In this document: one piece after another, positions 1-10,390 of the stretch | Layout of the letters: the number at the start of each line of letters is the position of its first letter | Numbering within the stretch: the first letter of the stretch is position 1 | Assembly: GCA_002255955.1 (NCBI GenBank) | Contig: NKIM01000031.1 | Coordinates: 1-61,716, forward strand | Direction of reading: 5' to 3' | From: Burkholderiales bacterium PBB2 | Lineage (GTDB): Bacteria > Pseudomonadota > Gammaproteobacteria > Burkholderiales > Burkholderiaceae_C | DNA: 61,716 nucleotides | Made by a program: the position numbers and the translations under genes | Notes under the pieces: generated by a model | Databases searched by the model: none | What the model was told of the DNA's origin: nothing | The model's input: the letters and a program-made list of their open reading frames with translations, nothing else

Positions 1-62
1 AAGCGAACGCAGGGAGCGGAGTGAGTTATGCGCCAGCCCCGAGGCGCGAGCAGCGCAGGGAA

Positions 63-82
63 GTCGGCCCGGCAGGGCCGAC
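63..82. other. stem-loop downstream of the iclR-type gene
   Basis: GTCGGCCC and GGGCCGAC form an 8-bp perfect stem around a 4-base loop. It lies about 90 bases beyond the stop of the minus-strand regulator gene. There is no clear T-tract on either strand, so it is at best a weak terminator or an RNA-stabilising hairpin. Nothing else was recognised in positions 1-168. Confidence 0.35.
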
Positions 83-168
83 CCCGGAACCATGAGCCCG
101 GCGGCGGCGCGGGCTGCAGGGCCTCACGAACCAAGCCAAAGGCTGTCGTGTGCCGGGTCCCGCCGCAC

Positions 169-972
169 TCAAGCCTTGATCTGCAGCAGACGCGAAATCT
201 GGCCGGCGGCGTCGAGCAGGCGGGGCAGGGTGTGGGCCAGCAGCTGGTCGGGGGCGCGGCGGTTCACTTGGGAGCCGACGTTGAGCGCGGCGATCACGTG
301 GCCGTTGCGGTCGGTGATGGGGGCGGCCAGGGAGACCAGGCCGTCTTCGAGCTCCTGGTTGACCAGGCACCAGCCCTGGCGGCCGGCTTGCTGGATGCGC
401 TCGCGCAGATCGGGCAGATTGGCCACGGTGCGGCCAGCCAGCGGGGCGATCTGGACCTGGCTCAGTTGCGACTCCAGTGCCGGGGGCGGCAGGCTGGCCA
501 GCAAGACGCGGCCCATGGAGGTGCACCAGGCCGGCAGGCGGCTGCCCACGCCGAGGTTGATGCTCATGATCTTGCGCGCCGGCACGCGCAGCACGTAGAC
601 GATGTCCTGGCCTTCCAGCACCGCGGCCGAGACGCTCTCGCCCAGCTCGGCGGCCAGTTGCTGCATCACCGGCTCGGCGAACTGCCACAGCGGCTGCGAG
701 GACAGGTAGGCAAAACCGAGGTCCAGGATCTTGGGGGTCAGGGCGAACAGGCGGCCATCGCTCTTCACATAACCCAGGGTTTCCAGGGTCAGCAGGATGC
801 GGCGGGCGCCGGCCCGCGTCATGCCGCAGCGGCGGGCCACCTCGGTCAGCGTCTGGCGCGGTGCGCTGGCGTCGAAGGCGCGGATCACCGACAGGCCGCG
901 GGCAAAGGACTGCACATAGCTGTCCCCGGGCTTGGGTGCGGCGGCGTCGGGCGCGCGGGCGTCATCGTTCAT
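169..972 (-). CDS. IclR-family transcriptional regulator (PcaR/PobR-like)
   Basis: This 267-residue protein has the usual IclR size and layout. A winged helix-turn-helix lies at about residues 22-75, with TLTEVARRCGMTRAGARRIL at 41-60. The effector-binding domain spans about 90-262 and carries the family stretch RLPAWCTSMGRVLLA near 145-159. The segment SAAVLEGQDIVYVLRVPARK is typical of the PcaR/PcaU/PobR subfamily, which controls aromatic-acid catabolism. No aromatic pathway gene lies beside it here, so its effector and targets are unknown; they may lie left of the window. It is transcribed divergently from the AIM24-family gene. Confidence 0.88.
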   Translation of the reverse strand: MNDDARAPDAAAPKPGDSYVQSFARGLSVIRAFDASAPRQTLTEVARRCGMTRAGARRILLTLETLGYVKSDGRLFALTPKILDLGFAYLSSQPLWQFAEPVMQQLAAELGESVSAAVLEGQDIVYVLRVPARKIMSINLGVGSRLPAWCTSMGRVLLASLPPPALESQLSQVQIAPLAGRTVANLPDLRERIQQAGRQGWCLVNQELEDGLVSLAAPITDRNGHVIAALNVGSQVNRRAPDQLLAHTLPRLLDAAGQISRLLQIKA

Positions 973-1096
973 GGCCGGCAGTATAGGGAGGGCAGGCCTG
1001 CCTTCCGGGTGCCGGCGTGACCGACGGCAGCGGCCTCAAAAACTGGCTAACATCGCGCCCGCAGTCTTTCCCCCAGTGAGTGAGGAGTTTTTTGTC

Positions 1097-1921
1097 ATGG
1101 CCATGGATGTTGTCGATTTTGAGATCAAGGGCGCCGAGATGCAGTTCGTCGAGGTCGAGCTCGACCCGGGCGAAGCCGCCATCGGCGAGGCTGGCAGCAT
1201 GATGTTCATGGATGCCGGTATTTCCATGGACACCGTCTTCGGCGATGGCGCAGCCAGCCAGGGCGGCTTTTTCGGCAAGCTGCTGGGCGCGGGCAAGCGC
1301 CTGATCACCGGCGAATCGCTGTTCACCACCATCTACACCAACCAAGGCTCGGGCAAGCAGCGCGTGGCCTTTGCCGCCCCTTACCCGGGCAAGATCCTGC
1401 CCATGGATCTGCGCCAGCTCGGCGGCACCCTGATCTGCCAGAAGGATTCCTTCCTGTGCGCGGCCCGCGGCGTGTCCCTCGGTATCGCCATCCAGCAAAA
1501 GCTGGGCACCGGCTTCTTCGGCGGTGAAGGCTTCATCATGCAAAAGCTCGAAGGCGATGGCCTGGCTTTTGTCCACGCCGGCGGCACCGTGGTGCGTCGC
1601 ACTCTGGCGCCCGGCCAGACCTTGCTGGTGGACACCGGCTGCGTGGTGGCCTACACCCCGAGCGTGGATTTTGAAATTCAGTATGTCGGCAAGATCAAGA
1701 CCGCGCTGTTCGGCGGCGAGGGCCTGTTCCTGGCCAAGATGACCGGCCCGGGCGAGGTTTGGCTGCAGAGCTTGCCCTTCTCGCGCCTGGCTTCGCGCAT
1801 CTTTGCCGCTGCCCCGCAGAATGGCGGACGCCGGGAAGAAGGCTCGGTGCTCGGCGGCTTCGCGGCCGGCGCGGCAGGCGCGGGCATCCTGGGTGGCCTG
1901 CTCGGCGGCGACGACGAGTGA
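1097..1921 (+). CDS. AIM24/TIGR00266-family protein
   Basis: This 274-residue protein is rich in Gly and beta-strand and matches the bacterial AIM24 (TIGR00266) family. It shows the conserved region FEIKGAEMQFVEVELDPGE near the N-terminus and a Gly/Ala-rich tail ending LLGGDDE. Bacterial members are mostly uncharacterised; the fold is a trimeric beta-roll related to tryptophan RNA-binding attenuator protein. I chose the ATG at 1097 because GAGGAG sits about nine bases upstream; the open frame runs further upstream without conserved sequence. A strong intrinsic terminator follows. No signal peptide or membrane segment is evident, so it is probably cytoplasmic. Confidence 0.85.
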   Translation: MAMDVVDFEIKGAEMQFVEVELDPGEAAIGEAGSMMFMDAGISMDTVFGDGAASQGGFFGKLLGAGKRLITGESLFTTIYTNQGSGKQRVAFAAPYPGKILPMDLRQLGGTLICQKDSFLCAARGVSLGIAIQQKLGTGFFGGEGFIMQKLEGDGLAFVHAGGTVVRRTLAPGQTLLVDTGCVVAYTPSVDFEIQYVGKIKTALFGGEGLFLAKMTGPGEVWLQSLPFSRLASRIFAAAPQNGGRREEGSVLGGFAAGAAGAGILGGLLGGDDE

Positions 1922-1952
1922 GCGAGGGCCGCGCGCCGATCCCCTGCACTGC

Positions 1953-1979
1953 GAGCGGCCCCGGGCCGCTCTTTTTTTG
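1953..1979 (+). terminator. intrinsic terminator after the AIM24-family gene
   Basis: GAGCGGCCC and GGGCCGCTC form a GC-rich hairpin followed by seven T residues, 31 bases after the stop codon. Confidence 0.85.
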
Positions 1980-2025
1980 TTCGGTTTTTTGAGCCGCTTC
2001 ACGGTTTCGCCTTCACCATCCCGAC

Positions 2026-2925
2026 ATGCCTGTTCAATCCTTGAGTCGTGTGGCTGACGCCTTCTGGCGCGCGGCCGCCTACTGCCTGCATCCGCGGGTG
2101 ATCGCCCTGTCCCTGCTGCCCTTGCTGATCGCGGCCGGCCTGGCCTTCGGCCTGGGCTACTTTTTCTGGGAGCCGGCGGTGGACGGCATGCGTGCGCAGC
2201 TGGAGTCCTGGCGCCTGATCGAGTCCTTGCTGGGCTGGCTGGACCATGTCGGTCTGGGCGGTTTCCGCTCGGCCCTGGCGCCCTTGCTGGTGCTGGCTCT
2301 GGCCCTGCCGGTGCTGGTGGTGCTGAGCCTTTTGCTGGTGGCCTTGCTGCTGACGCCCACCGCCGTCAATCTGGTGGCGCAGCGGCGCTTTCCGCTGCTG
2401 GAGCGCAAGCGGGGCGCGTCCTTTGTGCATTCGCTGCTGTGGTCGCTCGCTCATGGGGTGGCGGCGCTGCTGGCTGTTGTGATCAGCCTGCCGTTCCTGC
2501 TGATTCCGCCCCTGGTGCTGATCGTGCCGCCGCTGATCTGGGGCTGGCTGGGTTACCGGGTGTTTGCCTACGACGCCTTGTCCGAGCACGCCTCGGTGGC
2601 CGAGCGGCGCCAACTGCTGCGCCTGCACCGCGTGCCCTTGCTGGGCCTGGGCCTGCTGACGGGCTACCTCGGTGCAGCGCCGGCGGCGATCTGGGCTTTT
2701 GGCGTGATGGCCGTGGCCTTGGCGCCGTTTCTGATCCTGGCCTCGATCTGGCTCTACACCCTGGTTTTTGCGTTTTCTTCCCTGTGGTTTACGCACTACT
2801 GCCTGGCTGCGCTGCAGGAGCTGCGCCTGAGCCGCTCGGCGTCGCCGCCCGGACCCTCAGGCCTGGTGCTCGATGCTGAAGCTCCCACGCCCACACCCCC
2901 ATTGCTGCCCAAGGCTGACGCATGA
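2026..2925 (+). CDS. EI24-domain integral membrane protein
   Basis: This 299-residue protein has several long hydrophobic segments (about residues 25-48, 85-112, 140-180, 203-235 and 238-260), consistent with a polytopic inner-membrane protein. The architecture and the N-terminal phrase beginning VADAFWRAAAYCLHPRVI fit the EI24 family (PF07264), which also contains the sulfate permease CysZ. In betaproteobacteria these genes are usually annotated as EI24 domain-containing proteins of unknown transport role. Its stop overlaps the start of the next gene by four bases (ATGA), so the two are translationally coupled. No sulfur gene is adjacent, so I do not call it cysZ. Confidence 0.8.
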   Translation: MPVQSLSRVADAFWRAAAYCLHPRVIALSLLPLLIAAGLAFGLGYFFWEPAVDGMRAQLESWRLIESLLGWLDHVGLGGFRSALAPLLVLALALPVLVVLSLLLVALLLTPTAVNLVAQRRFPLLERKRGASFVHSLLWSLAHGVAALLAVVISLPFLLIPPLVLIVPPLIWGWLGYRVFAYDALSEHASVAERRQLLRLHRVPLLGLGLLTGYLGAAPAAIWAFGVMAVALAPFLILASIWLYTLVFAFSSLWFTHYCLAALQELRLSRSASPPGPSGLVLDAEAPTPTPPLLPKADA

Positions 2926-3746
2926 ACACCCTCTCGGTTTCGACCCCTCGGCCCAAGATCGGCCTGATCATCATTGGCGACGAGATCCTGTCCGGCAAGC
3001 GCCAGGACAAGCACCTCAGCAAGTTCATCGAGATCCTGGCCGCGCGCGGCATGAGCCTGGACTGGGCCCAGTACCTGGGCGATGACCGCGCCCACATCAG
3101 CGCCCGGCTGCGCGAGGCCTTCGCCAGCGGTGACCTGGTGATCAGCTGCGGCGGCATTGGCGCCACGCCGGACGACCACACCCGCCAGGCCGCGGCTGCC
3201 GCGCTCGACCGGGAGCTGGTCTTGCACTCCGAGGCGCGCGCCCTGATCTGGCAGCGCATCCAGGACATGGCGGCGGAGAAGGGCGAGGCGGTCGACCCCG
3301 ATCACCCCGACACCTTGCGCCGTCTGGAAATGGGCGTGTTCCCGGCCGGCGCCGACATCATCCCCAACCCCTTCAACAAGATCCCGGGCTTTTCGGTCGG
3401 CACGGTCTATTTCGTGCCCGGCTTCCCGGTGATGGCCCACCCGATGATGGAATGGGTGCTGGACCAGCGCCACGCCGATCTGCAGCGCCCGGTGCAGCGC
3501 CAGGAGCTGTCGCTGATCGTCCAGGGCGCCATGGAGGCCAGCCTGACGCCGCTGATGGAGCGTGTGGAGGCGGAGTTCCCGGGCATCAAGGTCTTCAGCC
3601 TGCCCAGCGTGGACCACCCGCAGTGGGGTCGCCATATCGAGCTGGGCGTCAAAGGCCCGGCCGAACAGATGGACGCGGCCTACCAGGCACTGAAAAGCGG
3701 CGTGATCCAGTTTGGTGCCTCGGTGAGCACTGAATTGGTGCGCTGA
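2922..3746 (+). CDS. MoCF/CinA-N-type molybdopterin-binding-domain protein
   Basis: This 274-residue protein carries the MoaB/MogA/CinA-N fold. It begins with GLIIIGDEILSGKRQD and continues with DLVISCGGIGATPDDHTRQA, the family's ligand-binding loop, followed by a CinA-like second half. It lacks the C-terminal nicotinamide-nucleotide amidase domain of full-length CinA, so it is a stand-alone N-domain. In the family this domain is linked to pterin or ADP-ribose chemistry; substrate and role here are unknown. It overlaps the upstream membrane-protein gene by four bases. The last codons contain one of two NtrC-like boxes that serve glnA. Confidence 0.82.
   Translation: MNTLSVSTPRPKIGLIIIGDEILSGKRQDKHLSKFIEILAARGMSLDWAQYLGDDRAHISARLREAFASGDLVISCGGIGATPDDHTRQAAAAALDRELVLHSEARALIWQRIQDMAAEKGEAVDPDHPDTLRRLEMGVFPAGADIIPNPFNKIPGFSVGTVYFVPGFPVMAHPMMEWVLDQRHADLQRPVQRQELSLIVQGAMEASLTPLMERVEAEFPGIKVFSLPSVDHPQWGRHIELGVKGPAEQMDAAYQALKSGVIQFGASVSTELVR
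3726..3742 (+). promoter_or_regulatory. NtrC-type box 1 upstream of glnA
   Basis: AGCACT-GAATT-GGTGCG matches the NtrC dyad TGCACC-N5-GGTGCA at 9 of 12 positions with the correct 5-base spacer. It lies inside the last codons of the upstream gene and is centred 33 bases (about three helical turns) from box 2. Confidence 0.6.
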
Positions 3747-3758
3747 GCCACCTGGTCT

Positions 3759-3775
3759 TGCACTATTTTGGTGAT
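3759..3775 (+). promoter_or_regulatory. NtrC-type box 2 upstream of glnA
   Basis: TGCACT-ATTTT-GGTGAT keeps TGCAC and GGTG of the NtrC dyad with the correct spacing. Together with box 1 it forms the tandem enhancer arrangement known from enterobacterial glnA. It sits about 160 bases upstream of the sigma-54 promoter elements. Confidence 0.68.
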
Positions 3776-3924
3776 TGCCTCGTGATTTCTTGACTGGCCG
3801 CCCTGTTCCGGGGCCGGGCCTCGGCCCATAATCCCGGGGCTTTGGGTCCGGATGCACCGGTGCAGCGCAGGGCTTGCGGGGCTGGGCCCCGAGGGCTGAC
3901 GCAAAGCGCACGAGCAGCCCAAAG
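3776..3924. other. glnA upstream spacer with a TGCACCGGTGCA palindrome
   Basis: This 149-base noncoding stretch lies between the NtrC-type boxes and the sigma-54 promoter. At 3853-3864 it holds the perfect palindrome TGCACCGGTGCA: NtrC half-sites with no spacer, so not a standard NtrC site. GC-rich inverted segments around 3800-3840 may form structure. No open reading frame is supported. Confidence 0.4.
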
Positions 3925-3942
3925 TTGGCACACAAACTGCTT
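3925..3942 (+). promoter_or_regulatory. sigma-54 (RpoN) promoter of glnA
   Basis: TTGGCACacaaacTGCTT keeps the invariant GG at 3927-3928 and GC at 3939-3940 with the required 12-base separation. This predicts transcription starting near 3952, about 95 bases before the glnA start codon. Tandem NtrC-type boxes lie upstream and ntrBC lies downstream, which supports nitrogen control. Confidence 0.8.
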
Positions 3943-4046
3943 ATTCAAAGGCTGCGCGGCCTGAGTCTGTTCGAGCAGTGCAAGCCAAACAAATACCTAC
4001 GCATCCGCAAGCTTTCTCCCGCTACTTACCCGTTTAGGAGTTTCTG

Positions 4047-5462
4047 ATGGCCAAGACCGTCGCCGACGTGATGAAGATCGTCAAGGAAAACGAAGTCAAG
4101 TTTGTTGACTTCCGTTTCACCGACACCCGTGGCAAGGAACAGCACGTGACCGTGCCGGTTTCGCACTTCGACGAAGACAAGTTCGTCTCCGGCCATGCTT
4201 TCGACGGCTCGTCCATCGCAGGCTGGAAGGGCATCGAAGCCTCGGACATGCTGCTCATGCCCGATCCGAACACGGCCAATATCGACCCCTTCTTCGAAGA
4301 GCCGACCCTGATCCTGTCTTGCGACGTGGTCGACCCGGCCGACGGCAAGGCCTACGAGCGCGATCCCCGCTCGCTGGCCAAGCGCGCGGAAGCGTACCTG
4401 AAGGCCTCGGGCCTGGGCGACACCGCCTACTTCGGTCCTGAGCCCGAATTCTTCATCTTCGACTCGGTGCGTTGGGCCAACGACATGTCGGGTTCTTTCT
4501 TCAAGATCGAATCCGAAGAAGGCGCCTGGAACACCGGCAAGGAATACGAGCACGGCAACACCGGCTACCGTCCGACCGTCAAGGGTGGCTACTTCCCCGT
4601 GCCCCCGGTCGACAGCGGCCAGGACATGCGCTCGGAAATGTGCTTGATCCTGGAACAACTGGGCATCCCGGTTGAAGTGCATCACCACGAAGTGGCGAAC
4701 GCGGGCCAGATGGAAATCGGCACCAAGTTCAGCTCCCTGGTCGAGCGCGCCGACTGGACCCAGCTGCAAAAGTACGTGATCCAGAACGTGGCCCATGCCT
4801 ACGGCAAGACTGCCACCTTCATGCCCAAGCCCCTGGTCGGCGACAACGGCAGCGGCATGCACGTGCACCAGTCCGTGTGGAAGGACGGCAAGAACCTGTT
4901 CGCCGGTGACGGCTACGCCGGTCTGAGCGACTTCGCCCTGTACTACATCGGCGGCATCATCAAGCACGCCCGTGCCCTGAACGCCATCACCAACCCCGGC
5001 ACGAACTCATACAAGCGCCTGGTGCCTGGCTTCGAAGCCCCAGTGAAGCTGGCCTACTCGGCCAAGAACCGCTCGGCTTCGATCCGCATCCCCTACGTGG
5101 CTAACCCCAAGGGCCGCCGCGTCGAGGCGCGCTTCCCTGATCCTTCGGCCAACCCGTACCTGTGCTTCGCAGCGCTGCTGATGGCGGGTCTGGACGGCGT
5201 GGAAAACAAGATCCACCCGGGCGAAGCCGCCACCAAGGACCTGTACCACCTGCCGCCGGAAGAAGACGCCCTGGTGCCCACCGTCTGCCACAGCCTGGAC
5301 CAGGCCCTGGAAGCGCTGGACAAGGACCGTGCCTTCCTGACCAAGGGTGGCGTGTTCACCGATGCTTACATTGACGCCTACATCGACCTGAAGATGCAGG
5401 AAGTGACCCGCCTGCGCATGGCGACCCACCCGGTCGAGTTCGACATGTACTACGCACTGTGA
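4047..5462 (+). CDS. glnA: type I glutamine synthetase
   Basis: Glutamine synthetase catalyses ATP-dependent amidation of glutamate with ammonium, the central step of ammonia assimilation. The 471-residue length is standard for the dodecameric GSI-beta enzyme. Visible signatures are the beta-grasp segment [20 protein letters not shown], the ATP-site region [19 protein letters not shown], and NRSASIRIP. The adenylylation loop KDLYHLPPE places the modifiable tyrosine at about Tyr400, so control by GlnE is expected. The start is fixed by TTAGGAG upstream of the ATG. A sigma-54 promoter with tandem NtrC-type boxes precedes it, and a terminator follows. Confidence 0.98.
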   Translation: MAKTVADVMKIVKENEVKFVDFRFTDTRGKEQHVTVPVSHFDEDKFVSGHAFDGSSIAGWKGIEASDMLLMPDPNTANIDPFFEEPTLILSCDVVDPADGKAYERDPRSLAKRAEAYLKASGLGDTAYFGPEPEFFIFDSVRWANDMSGSFFKIESEEGAWNTGKEYEHGNTGYRPTVKGGYFPVPPVDSGQDMRSEMCLILEQLGIPVEVHHHEVANAGQMEIGTKFSSLVERADWTQLQKYVIQNVAHAYGKTATFMPKPLVGDNGSGMHVHQSVWKDGKNLFAGDGYAGLSDFALYYIGGIIKHARALNAITNPGTNSYKRLVPGFEAPVKLAYSAKNRSASIRIPYVANPKGRRVEARFPDPSANPYLCFAALLMAGLDGVENKIHPGEAATKDLYHLPPEEDALVPTVCHSLDQALEALDKDRAFLTKGGVFTDAYIDAYIDLKMQEVTRLRMATHPVEFDMYYAL

Positions 5463-5533
5463 TGGCCGCCGGCCCTCAGCGTGCCGTGATGTGCGCTGCA
5501 GGCCGGGCTTTCACGAGCCGAAAGGCTCACCGC

Positions 5534-5560
5534 AAAGGACGGCCTCGGCCGTCCTTTTTC
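5534..5560 (+). terminator. intrinsic terminator after glnA
   Basis: AAAGGACGGCC and GGCCGTCCTTT form an 11-bp stem around a 2-base centre, followed by Ts. It separates the sigma-54 driven glnA message from the downstream ntrBC region. Confidence 0.85.
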
Positions 5561-5663
5561 ATGCCCGGCCCGGGTTCATTGGCTGTGGGTTGCGCGGGAC
5601 AAGGCGGGATTCAGCGGGTTTGTGCGTTGACTGCGGACGCAGCACATGGGCCACAATCGCGCC

Positions 5664-6254
5664 ATGTTGATCCGATCCGCTTCGCCGATGACTTCGATCC
5701 GCAAGAGTGCCCGAGCCGGTCTGCCGAAATGGGCCGTTTGGAGTGCGGGCGCGCTCATCTCGGCCCTGGCCTCGGGTGCTCAGGCCCAGGGCACGGTCTA
5801 CCGCTGCCCCGGCCCGCCGGTGCTCTACACCGATGCCTTGTCGGCCAAGGAAGCGTCGGAGAAGGGTTGCCGCACCATCGAGGGCTCGCCCATCACCGTG
5901 GTGCAGTCGCCCAAGCCCAAGGCAGGCTCGGCAGGCACGGCCGGGGGCTCGCATGGTGAAGCCAGCGGCACGCCTGCGGCGCGCAGCAGCAGCGACGGCG
6001 GCCGGGTCGACCCGAGCCAGCAACGCAGCCGCGACAACGAGCGCCGCCGCGTGCTGGAAACCGAGCTGCGCGAGGCCGAGGAACGCCTGGCCACCACGCA
6101 GCGTGAATACGCCGGCGGCAACGCCGAGCGACGCGCCGACGAGCGCAACTACCAGCGCTACCTGGACCGCATGGCCGAGCTCAAGGCCAGCATCGCGCGC
6201 CAGGAGAGCGATGTCGCGGCGCTCAAACGCGAAATCAGCAAGCTGCCGTCCTGA
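5664..6254 (+). CDS. exported DUF4124-like coiled-coil protein
   Basis: This small protein (about 196 residues) has an N-terminal signal peptide ending ASGAQAQG. A short cysteine-containing domain follows (VYRCPGPPVLYTDALSAKEA, then GC), resembling the DUF4124 motif in which a short periplasmic sequence starts VYRC. A Ser/Gly-rich linker leads to a charged coiled coil from about residue 120 to the end, full of Arg/Glu/Ala. It sits between glnA and ntrB, as often seen in Burkholderiales, but its role is unknown. The start is uncertain: ATGs at 5646, 5664 and 5688 are all in frame and none has a good ribosome binding site. Confidence 0.72.
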   Translation: MLIRSASPMTSIRKSARAGLPKWAVWSAGALISALASGAQAQGTVYRCPGPPVLYTDALSAKEASEKGCRTIEGSPITVVQSPKPKAGSAGTAGGSHGEASGTPAARSSSDGGRVDPSQQRSRDNERRRVLETELREAEERLATTQREYAGGNAERRADERNYQRYLDRMAELKASIARQESDVAALKREISKLPS

Positions 6255-6311
6255 GGCCCGGCCATCGTCGCCGGTCTGGGGCGCCCGCAGCGGCACCCAG
6301 GAGTTGTTCTC

Positions 6312-7457
6312 ATGAGCCCCAGCGCTCCCACCCATTCCGTGCCTCTGACCGAGGCCGAGCGGACACCGCCGGTGTTCGATGCCCTGGACATGCTGGCCAC
6401 CATGGTGGCCGTGGTCCGCCCGGACGGCGAATGCCTGTTCGCCAACACCGCGTTTGAAAACGTCATGGGCCTGTCGCGCCGTGCCGTGCAGCGCAGCAGT
6501 CTCTACGACTGGTTTGCCGAAGCTGGCCGCCTGCGCGACACGGTCGAGGGCGTGGCCCGCAACGCTTATTCCAGCAGCCGATTCGATGCCTTGCTGCGCC
6601 GTGGCGTGCGCCCGCACGAGGTGCTGGTGCCGGTGCACGTGATCGTCTCGCAGCTGGAGGCCGGTTCGGCCGCGCCGCGCGGCGGCGATCTGGTCTTGAT
6701 CGAACTGATCGAGAACGCCCAGCAGACTCGGCAGGACCGCGAGGAGCGCACGCTCGACCAGGTGCAGGCCACCAAGGAGCTGACCCGCAATCTGGCGCAC
6801 GAAATCAAGAACCCGCTGGGCGGCATCCGCGGCGCCGCGCAGCTGCTGGCCATGGAGCTGGCACCCACCGAGATGGGGGCCGAGCTCAGCGAGTACACCC
6901 AAGTCATCATCCATGAGGTCGATCGCCTGCAAAGCCTGGTCGACCGCCTGCTGGCGCCGCACCGCCATGCGCCGGTGGTGGCCGATGTCAACATCCACGA
7001 GGTCTGCGAGCGCGTGCGCGCGCTGGTGCTGGTCGAGCATCCGCGTGGCCTGTCGATCAAGCGCGACTACGACACCTCGCTGCCCGATTTCCGCGGTGAC
7101 CGCGAGCAACTGATCCAGGCCGTGCTCAACATCGTGCAAAACGCGGCCCAGGCCTTGCAGACGCGCATGGCGGCCGGTGATGCCTGCATCACCTTGCGCA
7201 CGCGGGTGGCCCGGCAGGTGACGATTGGTAAACAGCGCTGGCGCTTGGCATTGGAATTGCATGTCGAGGACAACGGCCCCGGAATTCCGGCCGAGATTCG
7301 TGATCGCATCTTCTTCCCCCTGGTGTCGGGGCGAGAGGGCGGTTCCGGCCTCGGCCTGACGCTGGCGCAGACGATCGCCCAACAGCACCAAGGCATGATC
7401 GACTGCGAAAGCGAACCGGGCCGGACCGACTTTCGCATCACCTTGCCCCTGCCCTAG
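6312..7457 (+). CDS. ntrB: nitrogen regulation sensor histidine kinase NtrB
   Basis: NtrB phosphorylates or dephosphorylates NtrC according to PII (GlnB/GlnK) signalling. The 381-residue cytoplasmic protein has a PAS domain at about residues 22-130. Its H-box is LTRNLAHEIKNPLGGIRG with phospho-accepting His163, and its HATPase domain carries the N box (NIVQNAAQAL), DNGPGIP and GSGLGLTLAQ. No transmembrane segment is present, as expected for NtrB. ntrC starts 14 bases after its stop, and glnA lies upstream, giving the usual glnA-ntrBC order. Confidence 0.96.
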   Translation: MSPSAPTHSVPLTEAERTPPVFDALDMLATMVAVVRPDGECLFANTAFENVMGLSRRAVQRSSLYDWFAEAGRLRDTVEGVARNAYSSSRFDALLRRGVRPHEVLVPVHVIVSQLEAGSAAPRGGDLVLIELIENAQQTRQDREERTLDQVQATKELTRNLAHEIKNPLGGIRGAAQLLAMELAPTEMGAELSEYTQVIIHEVDRLQSLVDRLLAPHRHAPVVADVNIHEVCERVRALVLVEHPRGLSIKRDYDTSLPDFRGDREQLIQAVLNIVQNAAQALQTRMAAGDACITLRTRVARQVTIGKQRWRLALELHVEDNGPGIPAEIRDRIFFPLVSGREGGSGLGLTLAQTIAQQHQGMIDCESEPGRTDFRITLPLP

Positions 7458-7471
7458 AGGGAACCAGCCGC

Positions 7472-8995
<1,524 letters not shown>

Positions 8996-9094
8996 GGCCC
9001 ATCAGAGCTGGGTGCAAGCCCGGGGTCGGAGCCGGGCCGGCCTCACTACACTGCGCGGCATCATTCACAAACAACAAGATGGAGCGCACGCAGC

Positions 9095-10381
9095 ATGAGC
9101 GGACTTTTCAATTGGCGTGAGGTGCCGGCCCGGGATGGGCAGGCGGTGCAGACCGACGAGCGCCTGCCCTGGCCGCAGACCCTGGCCATGGGTTTGCAGC
9201 ATGTGATCGCCATGTTCGGCGCCACCGTGCTGGCGCCGCTGCTGATGGGCTTCGACCCCAATGTCGCCATCCTGATGAGTGGCATCGGCACCCTGATCTT
9301 CTTCCTCATGGTGGGCGGCCGCGTGCCCAGCTATCTGGGATCGAGCTTCGCCTTCATCGGCGTGGTGATCGCCGCCACCGGCTACACCGGCTCGGGACCT
9401 AACGCCAATATCGGACTGGCCCTGGGCGGCATCATCGCCTGCGGCGCGGTCTACTTTGCGATCGGCGCTTTGGTGTCCTGGCTGGGCACGGCTTGGATCG
9501 AGCGCCTGATGCCGCCGGTGGTGACCGGCGCCGTGGTGGCCGTGATCGGCCTGAACCTGGCCGCCATCCCGATCAAGAACATGGCCCCCACCGGCTTCGA
9601 TGCCTGGATGCAGGGCGCCACCTTTCTGAGCGTGGCCCTGGTCGCGGTGTACAGCCGCGGCATGGCCCAGCGCCTGCTGATCCTGCTGGGCCTGCTGGCC
9701 GCCAGCCTGCTCTACGCACTGCTGACCAATGGCCTGGGCCTGGGTAAGCCGATCGATCTGTCGGGCGTGGCCAATGCCGCCTGGGTGGGCCTGCCGCGTT
9801 TTGCCAGCCCGGTCTTCGAGCCCCAGGCTCTGCTGCTGATCGTGCCCGTGGTGGTGGTGCTGGTGGCCGAAAACCTCGGTCACCTGAAAGCCGTCAGCGC
9901 CATGACCGGCCGCAACCTCGACGCCGACATGGGCCGCGCTTTCATGGGCGACGGCCTGGCCACCATGGTCAGTGGTGCCGCCGGCGGCACCGGCGTGACC
10001 ACCTATGCCGAGAACATCGGCGTCATGGCCGCCACCCGCATCTACTCCACCGCCATCTTCGTGATTGCCGGCCTGCTGGGCGTGCTGCTGGGTTTCAGCC
10101 CCAAGTTCGGGGCGCTGATCCAGGCGATTCCGCTGGCCGTGATGGGCGGCGTCAGCATCGTCGTCTTCGGTCTGATCACGGTGGCCGGCGCCAAGATCTG
10201 GGTGGACAAGCGGGTTGACTTCAGTGACAGCCGCAATCTGCTGGTGGTCGCCATCACCCTGGTCCTGGGCACGGGCGACTACACCTTGAAGCTGGGCAGC
10301 TTTGCTTTGGGCGGCATCGGGACCGCCACCTTCGGTGCCATCCTCCTCTACGCCTTGCTCTCGTTGGGCCGCAAGGACTGA
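9095..10381 (+). CDS. NCS2-family uracil/xanthine permease
   Basis: This 428-residue polytopic membrane protein has about 12-14 hydrophobic segments. It has nucleobase-cation symporter 2 hallmarks: the opening LPWPQTLAMGLQHVIAMFGA, the substrate-site region FAFIGVVIAATGY, and the signature AENLGHLKAVSAMTGRN followed by GGTGVTTYAENIGVMAATRI. The closest familiar relatives are UraA and RutG, which import uracil with protons. Length and motifs fit uracil rather than xanthine transport, but substrate cannot be settled by eye. It stands alone, convergent with the metallo-hydrolase gene on the minus strand. Confidence 0.9.
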   Translation: MSGLFNWREVPARDGQAVQTDERLPWPQTLAMGLQHVIAMFGATVLAPLLMGFDPNVAILMSGIGTLIFFLMVGGRVPSYLGSSFAFIGVVIAATGYTGSGPNANIGLALGGIIACGAVYFAIGALVSWLGTAWIERLMPPVVTGAVVAVIGLNLAAIPIKNMAPTGFDAWMQGATFLSVALVAVYSRGMAQRLLILLGLLAASLLYALLTNGLGLGKPIDLSGVANAAWVGLPRFASPVFEPQALLLIVPVVVVLVAENLGHLKAVSAMTGRNLDADMGRAFMGDGLATMVSGAAGGTGVTTYAENIGVMAATRIYSTAIFVIAGLLGVLLGFSPKFGALIQAIPLAVMGGVSIVVFGLITVAGAKIWVDKRVDFSDSRNLLVVAITLVLGTGDYTLKLGSFALGGIGTATFGAILLYALLSLGRKD

Positions 10382-10390
10382 GTTTTTTCT

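Noticed and set aside
3853-3864. TGCACCGGTGCA as a third NtrC site before glnA
   Set aside because: The half-sites match but lack the 5-base spacer, so it is not a standard NtrC dyad.
5578-5600. Possible sigma-54 promoter (TTGGCTGTGGGTTGC) upstream of the DUF4124-like gene and ntrBC
   Set aside because: The GG and GC elements are 11 rather than 12 bases apart and the -24 TGGCAC is poorly kept.
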